In this document: positions 39,817 to 48,089 of the stretch, in pieces
Layout of the letters: the number at the start of each line of letters is the position of its first letter
Numbering within the stretch: position 1 is the first letter of the stretch
NCBI GenBank assembly: GCA_963811635.1
Contig: CAWESB010000012.1
Span: 52,672-116,671 of the forward strand
From: JAIBJN01 sp963811635
GTDB taxonomy: Bacteria > Actinomycetota > Thermoleophilia > Gaiellales > Gaiellaceae
Length of the DNA stretch: 64,000 bases
Direction: 5' to 3'
Position numbers and translations under genes: made by a program
The notes under the pieces: model-generated
What the model saw: only the letters and a program-made list of their open reading frames with translations
Database searches by the model: none
What the model was told of the DNA's origin: nothing

Positions 39817-40230
39817 GTGCAGGCGCTCGTTCGTTTCGGGGTGGTCCTCGTCGTCGCGGGCGCGCTGGCCGCCGCGTGCGGCGGCGACGACGACGACGCG
39901 GGCGGCACGGCCCTGGAGGGCACCGAGTGGACGCTCGTCAGCGGCGTCGAGGCACCCGAGGACGCAGTGCCGACGCTGACCCTGGCGGATGGGTCTGCCA
40001 ACGGCTTCGGGGGCTGCAATACGTTCGGAGGCTCGTACGAGCTCGACGGCGACTCGATCACGATCGGCCCGCTCGCGTCGACGATGATGGCGTGTGAGGA
40101 GGCGAAGTCGGCCGCCGAGGCCGCGTACCTGCCGGCGCTCGAGGCGGCGGACGCGTGGGCGGTCGAGAACGGTGAGCTCGTGCTCTCGAGCGACGGCGAA
40201 GAGACTCTCCGCTACTCCGCCGGCGGCTAG
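39817..40230 (+). CDS. META-domain lipoprotein
   Basis: 137 residues. Signal peptide with lipobox LAAACGG, an acidic DDDD linker, then a META/HslJ domain: LEGTEWTLVSG, NGFGGCNTFGGSYELDGD, ITIGPLASTMMACEEA. The GGCN and MMACE pair are typical META features. Surface-exposed lipoprotein; in other bacteria META proteins are linked to heat shock or antibiotic tolerance but the mechanism is unknown. TAGACT at 39801-39806 precedes the GTG by 10 nt, so the gene may have its own promoter. Confidence 0.85.
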   Translation: MQALVRFGVVLVVAGALAAACGGDDDDAGGTALEGTEWTLVSGVEAPEDAVPTLTLADGSANGFGGCNTFGGSYELDGDSITIGPLASTMMACEEAKSAAEAAYLPALEAADAWAVENGELVLSSDGEETLRYSAGG

Positions 40231-40253
40231 CGGCCTTCGGCCGCGCCGAAGTG

Positions 40254-40259
40254 CATAGT
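40254..40259 (+). promoter_or_regulatory. -10 candidate of the Vps62-like gene
   Basis: CATAGT followed by 6 nt and the GTG at 40266; used here to choose that start over the GTG at 40251. Confidence 0.4.
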
Positions 40260-40265
40260 CCCGGC

Positions 40266-42167
40266 GTGCGCGCGCTTCCAATCCTCGTCGGCGTAACCGT
40301 TGCACTCGCCTTCGCCGGCGTCGCGCGGGCGGACGCCGAGGAGGACCTCGCCGAGCGGTACGCCCCCGTCGTCCGCCTCGTCGAGCAGACGGAGGAATGC
40401 GGCCCGGGCGAGCCCTTCCGGCCGAGCGACATCGACGCGTTCCTCGGCGAGGAGACTGTCTCGCTCCGCGGGCCCTGGAAGAGCAACGACCTCGTCAAGA
40501 TCGCGCCGTCCGGCGAGGACCTCGGCCAGGGCCTCTACGAGTACAACCTCGACTTTCCGGGCAACGCGCTGCGCCCCGGCTGCGACTACGAGCGCTGGGC
40601 TCGGCGCGTGACCGCCGACACGGAGCCGACGGTCTACGCCCATGTCGCGACCGACCCCGCCCACCCGGATCGGCTCTCGCTCCAGTACTGGTTCTTCTAC
40701 GCCTTCAACGACTGGAACAACCTCCACGAGGGCGACTGGGAGATGATCCAGCTCGTCTTCCCGGCCGCGAGCGCCGAGGAGGCGCTCGAGACGGAGCCGC
40801 TCGAGGTCGGTTACAGCCAGCACGAGGGCGCCGAGCGGGCGGAGTGGGGAGACGACAAGCTCGAGCTCGTCGACGGGACGCACCCGGTCGTCTATCCGGC
40901 TGCCGGGTCGCACGCGAACTTCTACGAGGACGCCCTCTTCCTCGGTCGCTCTGCGGAGCAGGGCGTCGGCTGCGACGACACGACCGGCCCCAGCATCACG
41001 CTCCGGCCCGACGTGCGCACGATTCCCGGCGAGGCGGCCGCGGCCCAGGCGGCGTACCCGTGGATCGCCTTCGAGGGCCGCTGGGGCGAGCGTCAGGAGG
41101 CGTTCTACAACGGCCCGACAGGCCCGAACCTGAAGTTGCAGTGGGCGGAGCCGATCACGTGGGCCGAGGTCTGGCGCGACAACGGCTACGCCGTCCCGGC
41201 CGGAGGGGCGTTCGGCACCGATGCGACCGACTTCTTCTGCGGTGCGGTCGAGGCGGGCTCGAACCTCGTCCTCCGGATCGCCGAGAGCCCGACGACGGCG
41301 CTGGCCGTGCTCGCCGGTTTCCTTGCCCTCGTCGTCTACGTCCTCACCCGCACTCCCTGGCGGCCCACTGCTCCGCTGCGCGTTGCGCGGCGACGCTCCT
41401 GGGGCCAGACCCTCACGGCGTCCTGGCGGATGTACACATCCCGGCCGTTGCTCTTCCTCGGGATCGGCCTGCTCGCCGTGCCGATCTCGTTCATCATCGC
41501 GGGGATCCAGTGGGTGCTCTTCAGCGCCGGCTCGATCCTCGGGATCGACCCGTACGGGGAGGGCGGCGGCTTCCGCGTCGGGCTCGGGGTCGCGATCGGC
41601 ACCGTGTTGACGCTCCTCACCCTGGCCTTCGTCCAGGCGGCGAGTACGCGGGCCATCGTCGAGATCGACGCGGGACGCGATGTCGGGCCCACGCGGGCCT
41701 ACCGCATGTCGCTCGACAGCGTGAGGCCGCTGATCGGCGCTCTGGCGATCGCCGTGACCGTCGTCACGCTCCTGACGCTCTCGCTCTTCCTCGTTCCGAT
41801 CGCGGTCTGGCTCGCGGTCCGGTGGGCGCTCATCGTCCCAGCCGCCGAGCTCGAGCAGCGCTCGGCAATCGGCGCCCTCCGGCGGAGCGGAGAGCTGGTA
41901 CGGCGCCAGTGGCTCAAGGTCGGGACGATCGTCGTGGTCGCCAGCGTCCTGGCCATCGTTGCCGGCCCGCTGCTCGGCGCGCTCCTGATCCTGTTCTTCG
42001 ACGCGCCCTTCGAGGTGGTCAATATCGTCGCCGCCTTCGTCTATGCGGTAGCGATGCCGTTCGTCGGCGTCGCCACCGCGTACGTCTACTTCGACACGCT
42101 TGCCCGCGAGCGGCTCGAGGAGGCTTCACCCGCCGCCGTCGAGCTCCCGGCCGAGATCCAGCTCTAG
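40266..42167 (+). CDS. Vps62-like extracellular domain fused to a multi-span membrane domain
   Basis: 633 residues. A signal peptide (LPILVGVTVALAFAGVARADA) is followed by a Vps62-type domain to about 340: LAERYAPVVRLVEQTEECGPGE, QYWFFYAFNDWNNLHEGDWEM, YPAAGSHANFYED and GRWGERQEAFYNGPTGP. A first membrane helix (TALAVLAGFLALVVYVL) is followed by a membrane domain of five or six helices with RSGELVRRQWLKVG, like the membrane part of GDPD/DUF7544-type proteins. It ends near LARERLEEASPAAVELPAE. Function unknown; the layout suggests an exported lipid- or glycan-binding domain tethered to a transporter-like bundle. Confidence 0.82.
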   Translation: MRALPILVGVTVALAFAGVARADAEEDLAERYAPVVRLVEQTEECGPGEPFRPSDIDAFLGEETVSLRGPWKSNDLVKIAPSGEDLGQGLYEYNLDFPGNALRPGCDYERWARRVTADTEPTVYAHVATDPAHPDRLSLQYWFFYAFNDWNNLHEGDWEMIQLVFPAASAEEALETEPLEVGYSQHEGAERAEWGDDKLELVDGTHPVVYPAAGSHANFYEDALFLGRSAEQGVGCDDTTGPSITLRPDVRTIPGEAAAAQAAYPWIAFEGRWGERQEAFYNGPTGPNLKLQWAEPITWAEVWRDNGYAVPAGGAFGTDATDFFCGAVEAGSNLVLRIAESPTTALAVLAGFLALVVYVLTRTPWRPTAPLRVARRRSWGQTLTASWRMYTSRPLLFLGIGLLAVPISFIIAGIQWVLFSAGSILGIDPYGEGGGFRVGLGVAIGTVLTLLTLAFVQAASTRAIVEIDAGRDVGPTRAYRMSLDSVRPLIGALAIAVTVVTLLTLSLFLVPIAVWLAVRWALIVPAAELEQRSAIGALRRSGELVRRQWLKVGTIVVVASVLAIVAGPLLGALLILFFDAPFEVVNIVAAFVYAVAMPFVGVATAYVYFDTLARERLEEASPAAVELPAEIQL

Positions 42168-42698
42168 CGCTCGAGCTTCGAGATCGTGTCGCCGACGCGG
42201 ACCCGGCCCGGCTCGACGACCCGCGCGTTGAGCCCGCGCAGCCGCAGCTCGCGGCCCGGGCTCTTGTTCACGAACTTGAGCGCCTCCGTGCCGAAGCGGG
42301 CGCTGAACTTCGCGCAGCCGGTGTGGGGCACGTCGGAGACTTCGATGACAGCGTCGCCGACGGACAGGCGCGTTCCGGCAGGCAGGTTCTCGATGCTGAG
42401 ATCGAGGTCGACGTAGAGCTGGTCGCCCGCGAGCGCCCAGCCCTGCCGATCGCTCGCGATCAGCTGGGCGAGGCGGGCGTTCATCACCGTCAACTGGGAG
42501 TCGTTGGTCGGCGAGCTGCCCAGGTGCCAGCGGTCGCCGACGAGCCCGACGACGGTGTCGAGGTCGCCCTCGTCGAGCAACCTCGCGCAGGTCGACCGCC
42601 GGGCGACGGACGATCAGCTCGACTGTGCCGCCGTCAGGCGGGGACGAGCGGACGTGCTCGAGGCCCGCGAGAAGCTCGTCGGTGGTGCGCTGGTCCAT
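42164..42698 (-). pseudogene. MOSC-domain protein, one-base frameshift
   Basis: MOSC domains bind sulfur/molybdenum-cofactor species (MoCo sulfurase C-terminal). The N-terminal frame reads MDQRTTDELLAGLEHVRSSP and VELIVRRPAVDLREV, then loses homology. The next frame takes over with LDEGDLDTVVGLVGDRWH, TVMNARLAQLIA, LAGDQLYVDLDLSIENLPAG, HTGCAKFSARFG and LRLRGLNARVVEPG. One extra base at about 42578 separates them. The intact protein would be about 178 residues. The C-terminal end overlaps the Vps62-like stop by 4 bp, tail to tail. Confidence 0.82.
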
Positions 42699-42730
42699 GG
42701 CCTTGTTCTAGCTCTTCGCCCGGACGCCGG

Positions 42731-43357
42731 TCAACTTCGCGCCGACGGATGCAGGAGCGGCACGGACGGCCGCCAGCCCGCACGGAGAACGGCGACGAGT
42801 GAGGGCGGCGTGATCAGCTCGACGGCGCGCCCGGCCGGCCTGGGGCTCGTCTCGACGTAGCCGCCCGGCGTCCAGGAGTGCAGGCGCGCCCCGAGCACGA
42901 GCCGGGGCACGCCGTCCTCGAGGACGAATGCCGCGTCCGGGAGCTCGTCGAGCGCGGCGCGATGTGTCCGGTGACGACGGCTGACCGGATCGACGCGCTC
43001 GGCGTGGAGCTGCCCGTCCATCGCGTCGGCGCCGACCTGGCCCGGGTGGAGGGCTTGCCAGATGGCCGAGAACCGGTCGTAGTCCTGCCTGCGGCAGAGC
43101 GCGCACGGGCGGTGCCCGGCGGCGAAGGCGGTCGCCTCGTCGAGGAAGAACAGCTCCGTGAACCGCCCGGGCTGGAGGAGCGGCCGTCGCAGCCAGCCCT
43201 TGAACCGAAGCCGGCACGCGATCCAGCGCTTGCCGTTGTAGCGCCGGCGGATCCGGCCCTCCGCGTCGTGAAGGCAGCCGCGGTTGCCGTACACGAGCCC
43301 GCGGCCGGGGTCGGCGACGAGCTCGCCCAGCGGCGTCACGCGGTTCTGCAGCGGCAT
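42731..43357 (-). CDS. Conserved actinobacterial protein of unknown function
   Basis: 208 residues with a basic, Cys-containing N-terminal half: GLVYGNRGCLHDAEGRIRRR, YNGKRWIACRLRFKGW, FFLDEATAFAAGHRPCALCRR and YDRFSAIW, followed by LHAERVDPVSRRHRTHRAALDELP, AAFVLEDGVPRLV and YVETSPRPAG. The Cys in GCLHD, WIAC and PCALC could make a zinc site like that of Ada-type repair or HNH-like proteins, but I cannot assign a family. I have the impression of having seen this family in many actinobacteria. Divergent from the SDR gene over 19 bp. Confidence 0.8.
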   Translation of the reverse strand: MPLQNRVTPLGELVADPGRGLVYGNRGCLHDAEGRIRRRYNGKRWIACRLRFKGWLRRPLLQPGRFTELFFLDEATAFAAGHRPCALCRRQDYDRFSAIWQALHPGQVGADAMDGQLHAERVDPVSRRHRTHRAALDELPDAAFVLEDGVPRLVLGARLHSWTPGGYVETSPRPAGRAVELITPPSLVAVLRAGWRPSVPLLHPSARS

Positions 43358-43376
43358 GCCGCTAGTGTGGCGAACG
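43358..43376. promoter_or_regulatory. 19-bp divergent promoter
   Basis: Plus TAGTGT (43363-43368) is 8 nt before the ATG at 43377. The minus strand offers CACACT 6 nt before the ATG at 43357. The two hexamers largely overlap because ACACTA is nearly self-complementary to TAGTGT. Confidence 0.4.
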
Positions 43377-44295
43377 ATGGCGCGCATCACGACGCCGTTC
43401 GGGTTCCACTCGACCGCCGCCGAAGTCGCGGACGGCATCGACCTCTCCGGGAAGCGCGCGATCGTCACCGGCGCCTCGTCCGGCATAGGCGCCGAGACCG
43501 CGCGGGCGCTCGCCGGCACGGGCGCGGCCGTGACGCTCGCCGTGCGGGACACCGAGGCCGGCGCCCGCGTCGCGCGCGAGATCTCCGAGTCGACCGGGAA
43601 CGACGTGGCGTGGCGCCGCTCGAGCTGACCGACCGCAGGTCGATCGCCGCGTTCGTCGCCGCCTGGGACGAGCCGCTTCACGTTCTCGTCGCGAACGCCG
43701 GCGTCATGGCCCTGCCGGAGCTCGGGCTCTCGCCCGAGGGGTTCGAGCTGCAGTTCGCCACGAACCACCTCGGGCACTTCGAGCTCGCGGTCGGCCTCCA
43801 CGACGCGCTCGCCGCGGACGGTGCCGCGCGTATCGTCTCCGTGAGCTCGAGCGCGCACCAACGGTCGCCCGTGGTCTTCGACGACCTGAACTTCCGCTTC
43901 CGCCCGTACGACCAGTGGGCGGCGTACGGCCAGTCGAAGACGGCCAACGTGCTCTTCGCCGTCGGCGCGACGGCGCGGTGGGCGGGCAACGGCATCACCG
44001 CCAACTCGCTCATGCCCGGGGCGATCCTGACGAAGCTCCAGCGCCACGTCGGCGAGCCGGGTCACGATGCCGGGCGGAGCTCCAGAAGACGATCCCGCAG
44101 GGCGCGGCGACGTCGGTGCTCCTGGCGACCTCGCCGCTCCTCGAGGGGATCGGCGGCCGCTACTTCGTGGACTGCAACGAGGCCGAGATGGTCGAGCGGC
44201 GCACGTCGGACATGACCGGCGTTGCGCCGTACGCGCTCGACCAGGCGAACGCCGACCGGCTCTGGGAGCTCTCGCTGGCCTACTTGGGCGCCTAG
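43377..44295 (+). pseudogene. SDR (retinol-dehydrogenase-like), two frameshifts
   Basis: Segment 1: GIDLSGKRAIVTGASSGIGAETARALAGTGAAV (cofactor loop TGASSGIG). Segment 2, after a shift near 43612: PLELTDRRSIAAFVAAW, LVANAGVMALPELG, FATNHLGHFELAVGL, RIVSVSSSAHQRSP, YGQSKTANVLFAV and NSLMPGAILTKLQRHV. Segment 3, after a shift near 44060: AELQKTIPQGAATSVLLATSP and VAPYALDQANADRLWELS. Each shift corresponds to one missing base. All catalytic elements (Ser, Tyr-x-x-x-Lys as YGQSK) survive, so sequencing error or very recent decay are both possible. Confidence 0.8.
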
Positions 44296-44487
44296 ACGTT
44301 GACGACGATGCCGCTCGCGAACAGCGTCGTCTCCACGAGCTTCAGGTGCGTCGTCTCGATGCCGTCGAGCAAGCGGCGGTCGCCGCCTCCGGCAACCGCG
44401 GAAAGATCCAGAGGTGGAGCTCGTCGACGCGGCCGTTCGGAATGAGCGTGCGGTCGAGCGCACCCGTGGTGTACTCGAGGATGTTCT
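44292..44487 (-). pseudogene. C-terminal fragment of a RibD_C/dihydrofolate-reductase-like protein
   Basis: On the minus strand NILEYTTGALDRTLIPNGRV and DELHLWIFPRLPE are followed, after a one-base shift in a GGAGGCGGC run, by GGGDRRLLDGIETTHLKLVE and TTLFASGIVVNV then TAG. This is the last third of a RibD-C family reductase. Nothing homologous is found further upstream (beyond about 44488), so the gene is 5'-truncated. Its stop overlaps the SDR stop tail to tail. Confidence 0.72.
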
Positions 44488-44586
44488 AAGACCGCGGACC
44501 CGCGCGGAAGTCATCGGGCGAGGTTTTCCTTTCGGCGGCCTGGGTAGGCCTCGGCCGTCCGGGTTAGTTGCCGTCAAGGGGGGATC

Positions 44587-46899
44587 ATGTCCGGGTTGAA
44601 GCTCACCGCGACGATCGCGATGGCGGTCGTCGTTTTCGGTACGGCAGTGGCGGGCGGCGTCGTGACCGGCAAGGCGTCCAGCGACGAGCGGGCGCTCCAG
44701 GCCACGAGGCAGGCCGCCGACCGTGGGATCGAGCAGCGGGTGAACCGCCTGCTCGCGCAGATGACGCTCGAGGAGAAGCTCGAGCAGATCCAGCTCCTGC
44801 CCGACTTCCTCGTCACCGAGGACGAGGTGCGGAAGGGGCTCGGCTCCGTGCTCAGCGTCACCGACCCGGTCCGCATCCGCGAGCTCCAGCGGCTCGCGGT
44901 CGAGGAGTCCCGGCTCAAGATCCCGATCCTCTTCGCCTTCGACACCATCCACGGCTTCCGGACGATTTTCCCGATCCCGTTGGCCGCGGGGGCGAGCTTC
45001 GACCCCCAGGTCGCGGCCGACGACAGCGCATACGGCGCGCGCGAGTCCGCAGCCGTCGGGCTCAAGCAGACGTACGCCCCGATGGTCGACGTCTCGCACG
45101 AGCCGCGCTGGGGCCGGATCGCCGAGGCGGCGGGCGAGGACCCGTACCTCAACGCCGTGCTCGCCGCTGCGCGCGTGAAGGCCTTCCAGGGCAAGGACTA
45201 CTCCGCGAGCGACAAGCTTGTCTCCAGCCCGAAGCACTTCGCCGCCTACGGCCAACCGGAGGCCGGGCGCGACTACAACACGACCGACCTCTCGGAGCAG
45301 CGGCTCCGCAACCTCTACCTGCCACCGTTCAAGGCGGCGATCGAGGCCGGCGCCGACACCGCCATGTGCTCCTTCAACGCCATCAACGGCGTCCCGGGCT
45401 GCGGCAACGACTACCTCATGAACGAGATCCTCAAGGGCGAGTGGGACTTCGACGGCTTCGTCGAGAGCGACTGGACTGCGGTGTCCGAGATGCGCGCCTG
45501 CCCGCCGAAGAACCCCGACGGTGGCGAGTGCGGCCACGGCGTGGCCGCGGACGGCCCCGGCGCCGCCGAGCTCGCGCTCAACTCCGGCGTCGACTCCGAG
45601 ATGACGAGCACGCTCATCCGCGACTTCGGCAAGGAGCTGCTCGCCTCGCACCGTATCTCCATGAAGCGGATCGACGACGCCGTCCGGCGGATCCTGCGCG
45701 TGAAGTTCCGCGCGGGGCTGTTCGAGAACCCGTACGCGCCCTTCGAGCCGGCCGAGGCCGAGGCGCAGATGCTGAAGCCCGACGCCGTCGCCGCCGCGCG
45801 AAGCGCCGCGAGCCGCTCGATGGTGCTCCTCCAGAACGAGGGCGGCGTCCTGCCGTTCGATCCTGCGTTGAAGACCGCCGTGATCGGGCCGCTTGCCCGT
45901 AACCAGCACGACATGCTCGGCCCCTGGTGGGGCGCCGGGCGCGACGCCGACGCCGTGACCGTGTTCGACGGCATCAACGAGCAGAGCCCGGGCACGACGT
46001 ACGCCGAGGGCTGCAAGCTCTCCAACACCGAGGCGCCGCACGTGGATCCCGAGGGCTGCGGGACAGACGCCGGCTTCGCGGAGGCCGTCGAGGTCGCGCG
46101 GCAGGCGGACCAGGTCGTCCTCGCACTCGGCGAGACCCGGGAGATGAGCGGCGAGGCAAACTCGCGCAGCACCCTCGACCTGCCGGGGCGACAAGAGGAG
46201 CTGATCGCCGCCATCGCGGAGACCGGCACCCCGTTCGCGGTCGTGCTCTTCAGCGGCCGCCCGCTCGCGCTCGAGAACGTCGTCGGGCAGGCGCCGGCGA
46301 TCCTGCAGGCCTGGTTCCCCGGCGTGCAGGCCGGGCCCGCGGTCGCGGACGTGGTCTTCGGCAAGGTCAACCCGGGCGGCAAGCTCCCGGTGAGCTTCCC
46401 GGTCCGGCTCGGCCAGGTGCCGATCTACTACAACCACGAGCCGACGGGCCGGCCGTGCAACCCGGACGTGAAGTGGAACTCGCGCCACCGCGACATCCCA
46501 GGCTGCGACCCGCTCTTCGTGTTCGGGCACGGGCTCAGCTACACGACGTTCGAGATCAGCGACCTCCGCCTGAGCGACACGTCGGTGTCGAGCCGCGGCA
46601 GCGTTACGGTCTGGGCGACGGTGAAGAACACGGGGACGGTCGCGGGCGACGAGGTCGTCCAGCTTTACCTCCACGACCCGGTCGCGAGCATCTCGCAGCC
46701 GGTCCGGCGCCTGCGCGGCTTCGAGCGGGTGACCCTCGAGGCCGGCGCGTCGCAGGTCGTCAACTTCACGCTCGACCGCAGCGACTTCGGCTTCTACGAC
46801 GAGCGCGGCCGCTTCGTCGTCGAGCCGGGCCAGATCGACGTGTACGTCGGGTCGAGCTCGAAGGCGGAGTTGACGCAATCGTTCACGGTGCACCGATGA
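44587..46899 (+). CDS. Secreted glycoside hydrolase family 3 beta-glucosidase (BglX-like)
   Basis: 770 residues: signal peptide (TATIAMAVVVFGTAVAGGVV, about 6-26), GH3 N-terminal barrel with QMTLEEKLEQIQ, FAFDTIHGFRTIFPIPL, HEPRWGRIAEAAGEDPYL and SPKHFAAYG, nucleophile Asp295 in GFVESDWTAV, GH3 C domain (SMVLLQNEGGVLPF, LGETREMSGEANSRS) and a C-terminal fibronectin-III-like domain (VTVWATVKNTGTVAGDEVVQLYL). A complete exported enzyme that hydrolyses beta-glucosides. AAGGGGGGATC precedes the ATG. A long hairpin follows the stop. Confidence 0.95.
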   Translation: MSGLKLTATIAMAVVVFGTAVAGGVVTGKASSDERALQATRQAADRGIEQRVNRLLAQMTLEEKLEQIQLLPDFLVTEDEVRKGLGSVLSVTDPVRIRELQRLAVEESRLKIPILFAFDTIHGFRTIFPIPLAAGASFDPQVAADDSAYGARESAAVGLKQTYAPMVDVSHEPRWGRIAEAAGEDPYLNAVLAAARVKAFQGKDYSASDKLVSSPKHFAAYGQPEAGRDYNTTDLSEQRLRNLYLPPFKAAIEAGADTAMCSFNAINGVPGCGNDYLMNEILKGEWDFDGFVESDWTAVSEMRACPPKNPDGGECGHGVAADGPGAAELALNSGVDSEMTSTLIRDFGKELLASHRISMKRIDDAVRRILRVKFRAGLFENPYAPFEPAEAEAQMLKPDAVAAARSAASRSMVLLQNEGGVLPFDPALKTAVIGPLARNQHDMLGPWWGAGRDADAVTVFDGINEQSPGTTYAEGCKLSNTEAPHVDPEGCGTDAGFAEAVEVARQADQVVLALGETREMSGEANSRSTLDLPGRQEELIAAIAETGTPFAVVLFSGRPLALENVVGQAPAILQAWFPGVQAGPAVADVVFGKVNPGGKLPVSFPVRLGQVPIYYNHEPTGRPCNPDVKWNSRHRDIPGCDPLFVFGHGLSYTTFEISDLRLSDTSVSSRGSVTVWATVKNTGTVAGDEVVQLYLHDPVASISQPVRRLRGFERVTLEAGASQVVNFTLDRSDFGFYDERGRFVVEPGQIDVYVGSSSKAELTQSFTVHR

Positions 46900-46932
46900 C
46901 CCGCTGAGCGTCGCTGCGGTTGTCGTTTCACG

Positions 46933-46973
46933 GGAGAGGGCGATCTGCCGATGGGCGGCAGGTCGCCCTCTCC
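46933..46973 (+). terminator. Hairpin terminator after the GH3 gene
   Basis: GGAGAGGGCGA pairs with TCGCCCTCTCC (11 bp), with an inner CTGCCG/CGGCAG stem; no strong U-tract follows. Located 33 nt after the stop. Confidence 0.7.
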
Positions 46974-47057
46974 GCAGCATGTCCATTCGCAGGACCCGTC
47001 TCGACGCTCTTGCGGCCAGGGTCAACGTCGCAAGGCGAAATCAAGCGCTGACCCGGG

Positions 47058-47063
47058 TACACT
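47058..47063 (+). promoter_or_regulatory. -10 of the deacetylase lipoprotein gene
   Basis: TACACT, 8 nt, then ATG 47072. This chooses that ATG over an upstream in-frame ATG at 46979, which lies at the end of the hairpin. Confidence 0.5.
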
Positions 47064-47071
47064 CGCCGCAG

Positions 47072-48079
47072 ATGCGGGGGGTAGTCGGACCCGCGTGCCG
47101 TCGCGCAGGGCTCCTCGCCGCCCTCGTCGCCCTGGCGTTCGTTTCCGCATGCGGCGGACCCGACGACAGCGGCTCCGCCGGGTCGACCTCGTCTGCCGGG
47201 GACACGGCGGCGCCGCGCACGCCCGACCCGGCGCCCCAGGTCGAGCTGACCGACGTCGACAAGGAGGTCTGGACGCCGGGGCCGCCCGACCGCTCCCGCA
47301 TCCCCGTTCTCCTCTACCACGGTCTCGCCCCCGCGGAGGACTTCGCCGATCCCGCCGACGCCGCCTACGGCCTCGACCCGGACCAGTTCGCGGAGCAGAT
47401 GGCGCTGCTCCACAACGCGGGCTACGAGACGGTCATGCTCGACGAGTTCGTCCGCTTCGTGAATGGGGAGGAGGTGAGCCTGCCGACGCACCCCCTGCTT
47501 CTCACCTTTGACGACGCCCGGGCGGACTCGTGGACCGGGGGCGACGGCATCCTCGAGCAGCTCGGCTACAACGCGGTCATGTTCGTCGACGTCGGTCGCG
47601 TCGAGGACGGCAACCCCGAGTACCTGACGTGGCAGGAGCTCGAGACCGTGGAGGCGAGCCCGCGTTGGGAGCTCCAGCTCCACTCCGGCGAGGGGCACCA
47701 GCAGGTCCAGTACGGGCCCGACCCCGACGACGTGGGGCCGTACTACGCGTACGAGCTCCAGGGGGAGACGTTCGACGAGTGGGGCGTCCGGGTCTACGGC
47801 GACATCGCCGAGGCCCAGAAGACGCTCGCCGCCCACATCCCGAGTTACCAGCCGCTCGCCTTCCCGCCGCCGTACGGCAACTATGGCCAGGACGGGACGA
47901 ACGACGAGCGCATCCCGGCCGCGCTCCTGCCGTGGCTCGTCGACCGCTTCGGGATCGTCTTCACGCAGGACCGCCCGCCCTACTCCACACCTGGCGAGGA
48001 CCAGCCGCTCGGCCGGCTCCAGGTCACGCGCGGGCTGACCGGCGGCGAGCTGCACGAGGCCCTCGTCGAGGACCGGTAG
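47072..48079 (+). CDS. Polysaccharide deacetylase-family lipoprotein
   Basis: 335 residues: signal peptide with lipobox FVSACGG, Ser/Gly/Thr linker, then a NodB-like domain with IPVLLYHGLA, PLLLTFDDARADSW (TFDD metal/catalytic block) and WELQLHSGEGHQQ (H-x4-H metal motif), then LAFPPPYGNYG and IVFTQDRPP. Resembles PgaB/IcaB-type N-deacetylases acting on extracellular aminoglycans. With the GH3 enzyme upstream it suggests remodelling of an extracellular polysaccharide, though the genes are separated by a terminator. Confidence 0.88.
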   Translation: MRGVVGPACRRAGLLAALVALAFVSACGGPDDSGSAGSTSSAGDTAAPRTPDPAPQVELTDVDKEVWTPGPPDRSRIPVLLYHGLAPAEDFADPADAAYGLDPDQFAEQMALLHNAGYETVMLDEFVRFVNGEEVSLPTHPLLLTFDDARADSWTGGDGILEQLGYNAVMFVDVGRVEDGNPEYLTWQELETVEASPRWELQLHSGEGHQQVQYGPDPDDVGPYYAYELQGETFDEWGVRVYGDIAEAQKTLAAHIPSYQPLAFPPPYGNYGQDGTNDERIPAALLPWLVDRFGIVFTQDRPPYSTPGEDQPLGRLQVTRGLTGGELHEALVEDR

Positions 48080-48082
48080 CGT
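48077..48082 (+). promoter_or_regulatory. -10 of the B3/4-GNAT gene
   Basis: TAGCGT overlapping the deacetylase stop, 7 nt before the GTG at 48090. Confidence 0.45.
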
Positions 48083-48089
48083 CCCGCGT

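Noticed and set aside
43377..44295. Programmed ribosomal frameshifting in the SDR gene
   Set aside because: No slippery heptamer with a downstream structure is evident, two shifts are needed, and neighbouring genes show similar single-base shifts.
44062..47025. A 987-codon open frame on the minus strand under the GH3 gene
   Set aside because: High G+C makes long antisense frames common; no motif, no start signal, and the plus-strand GH3 gene is complete.
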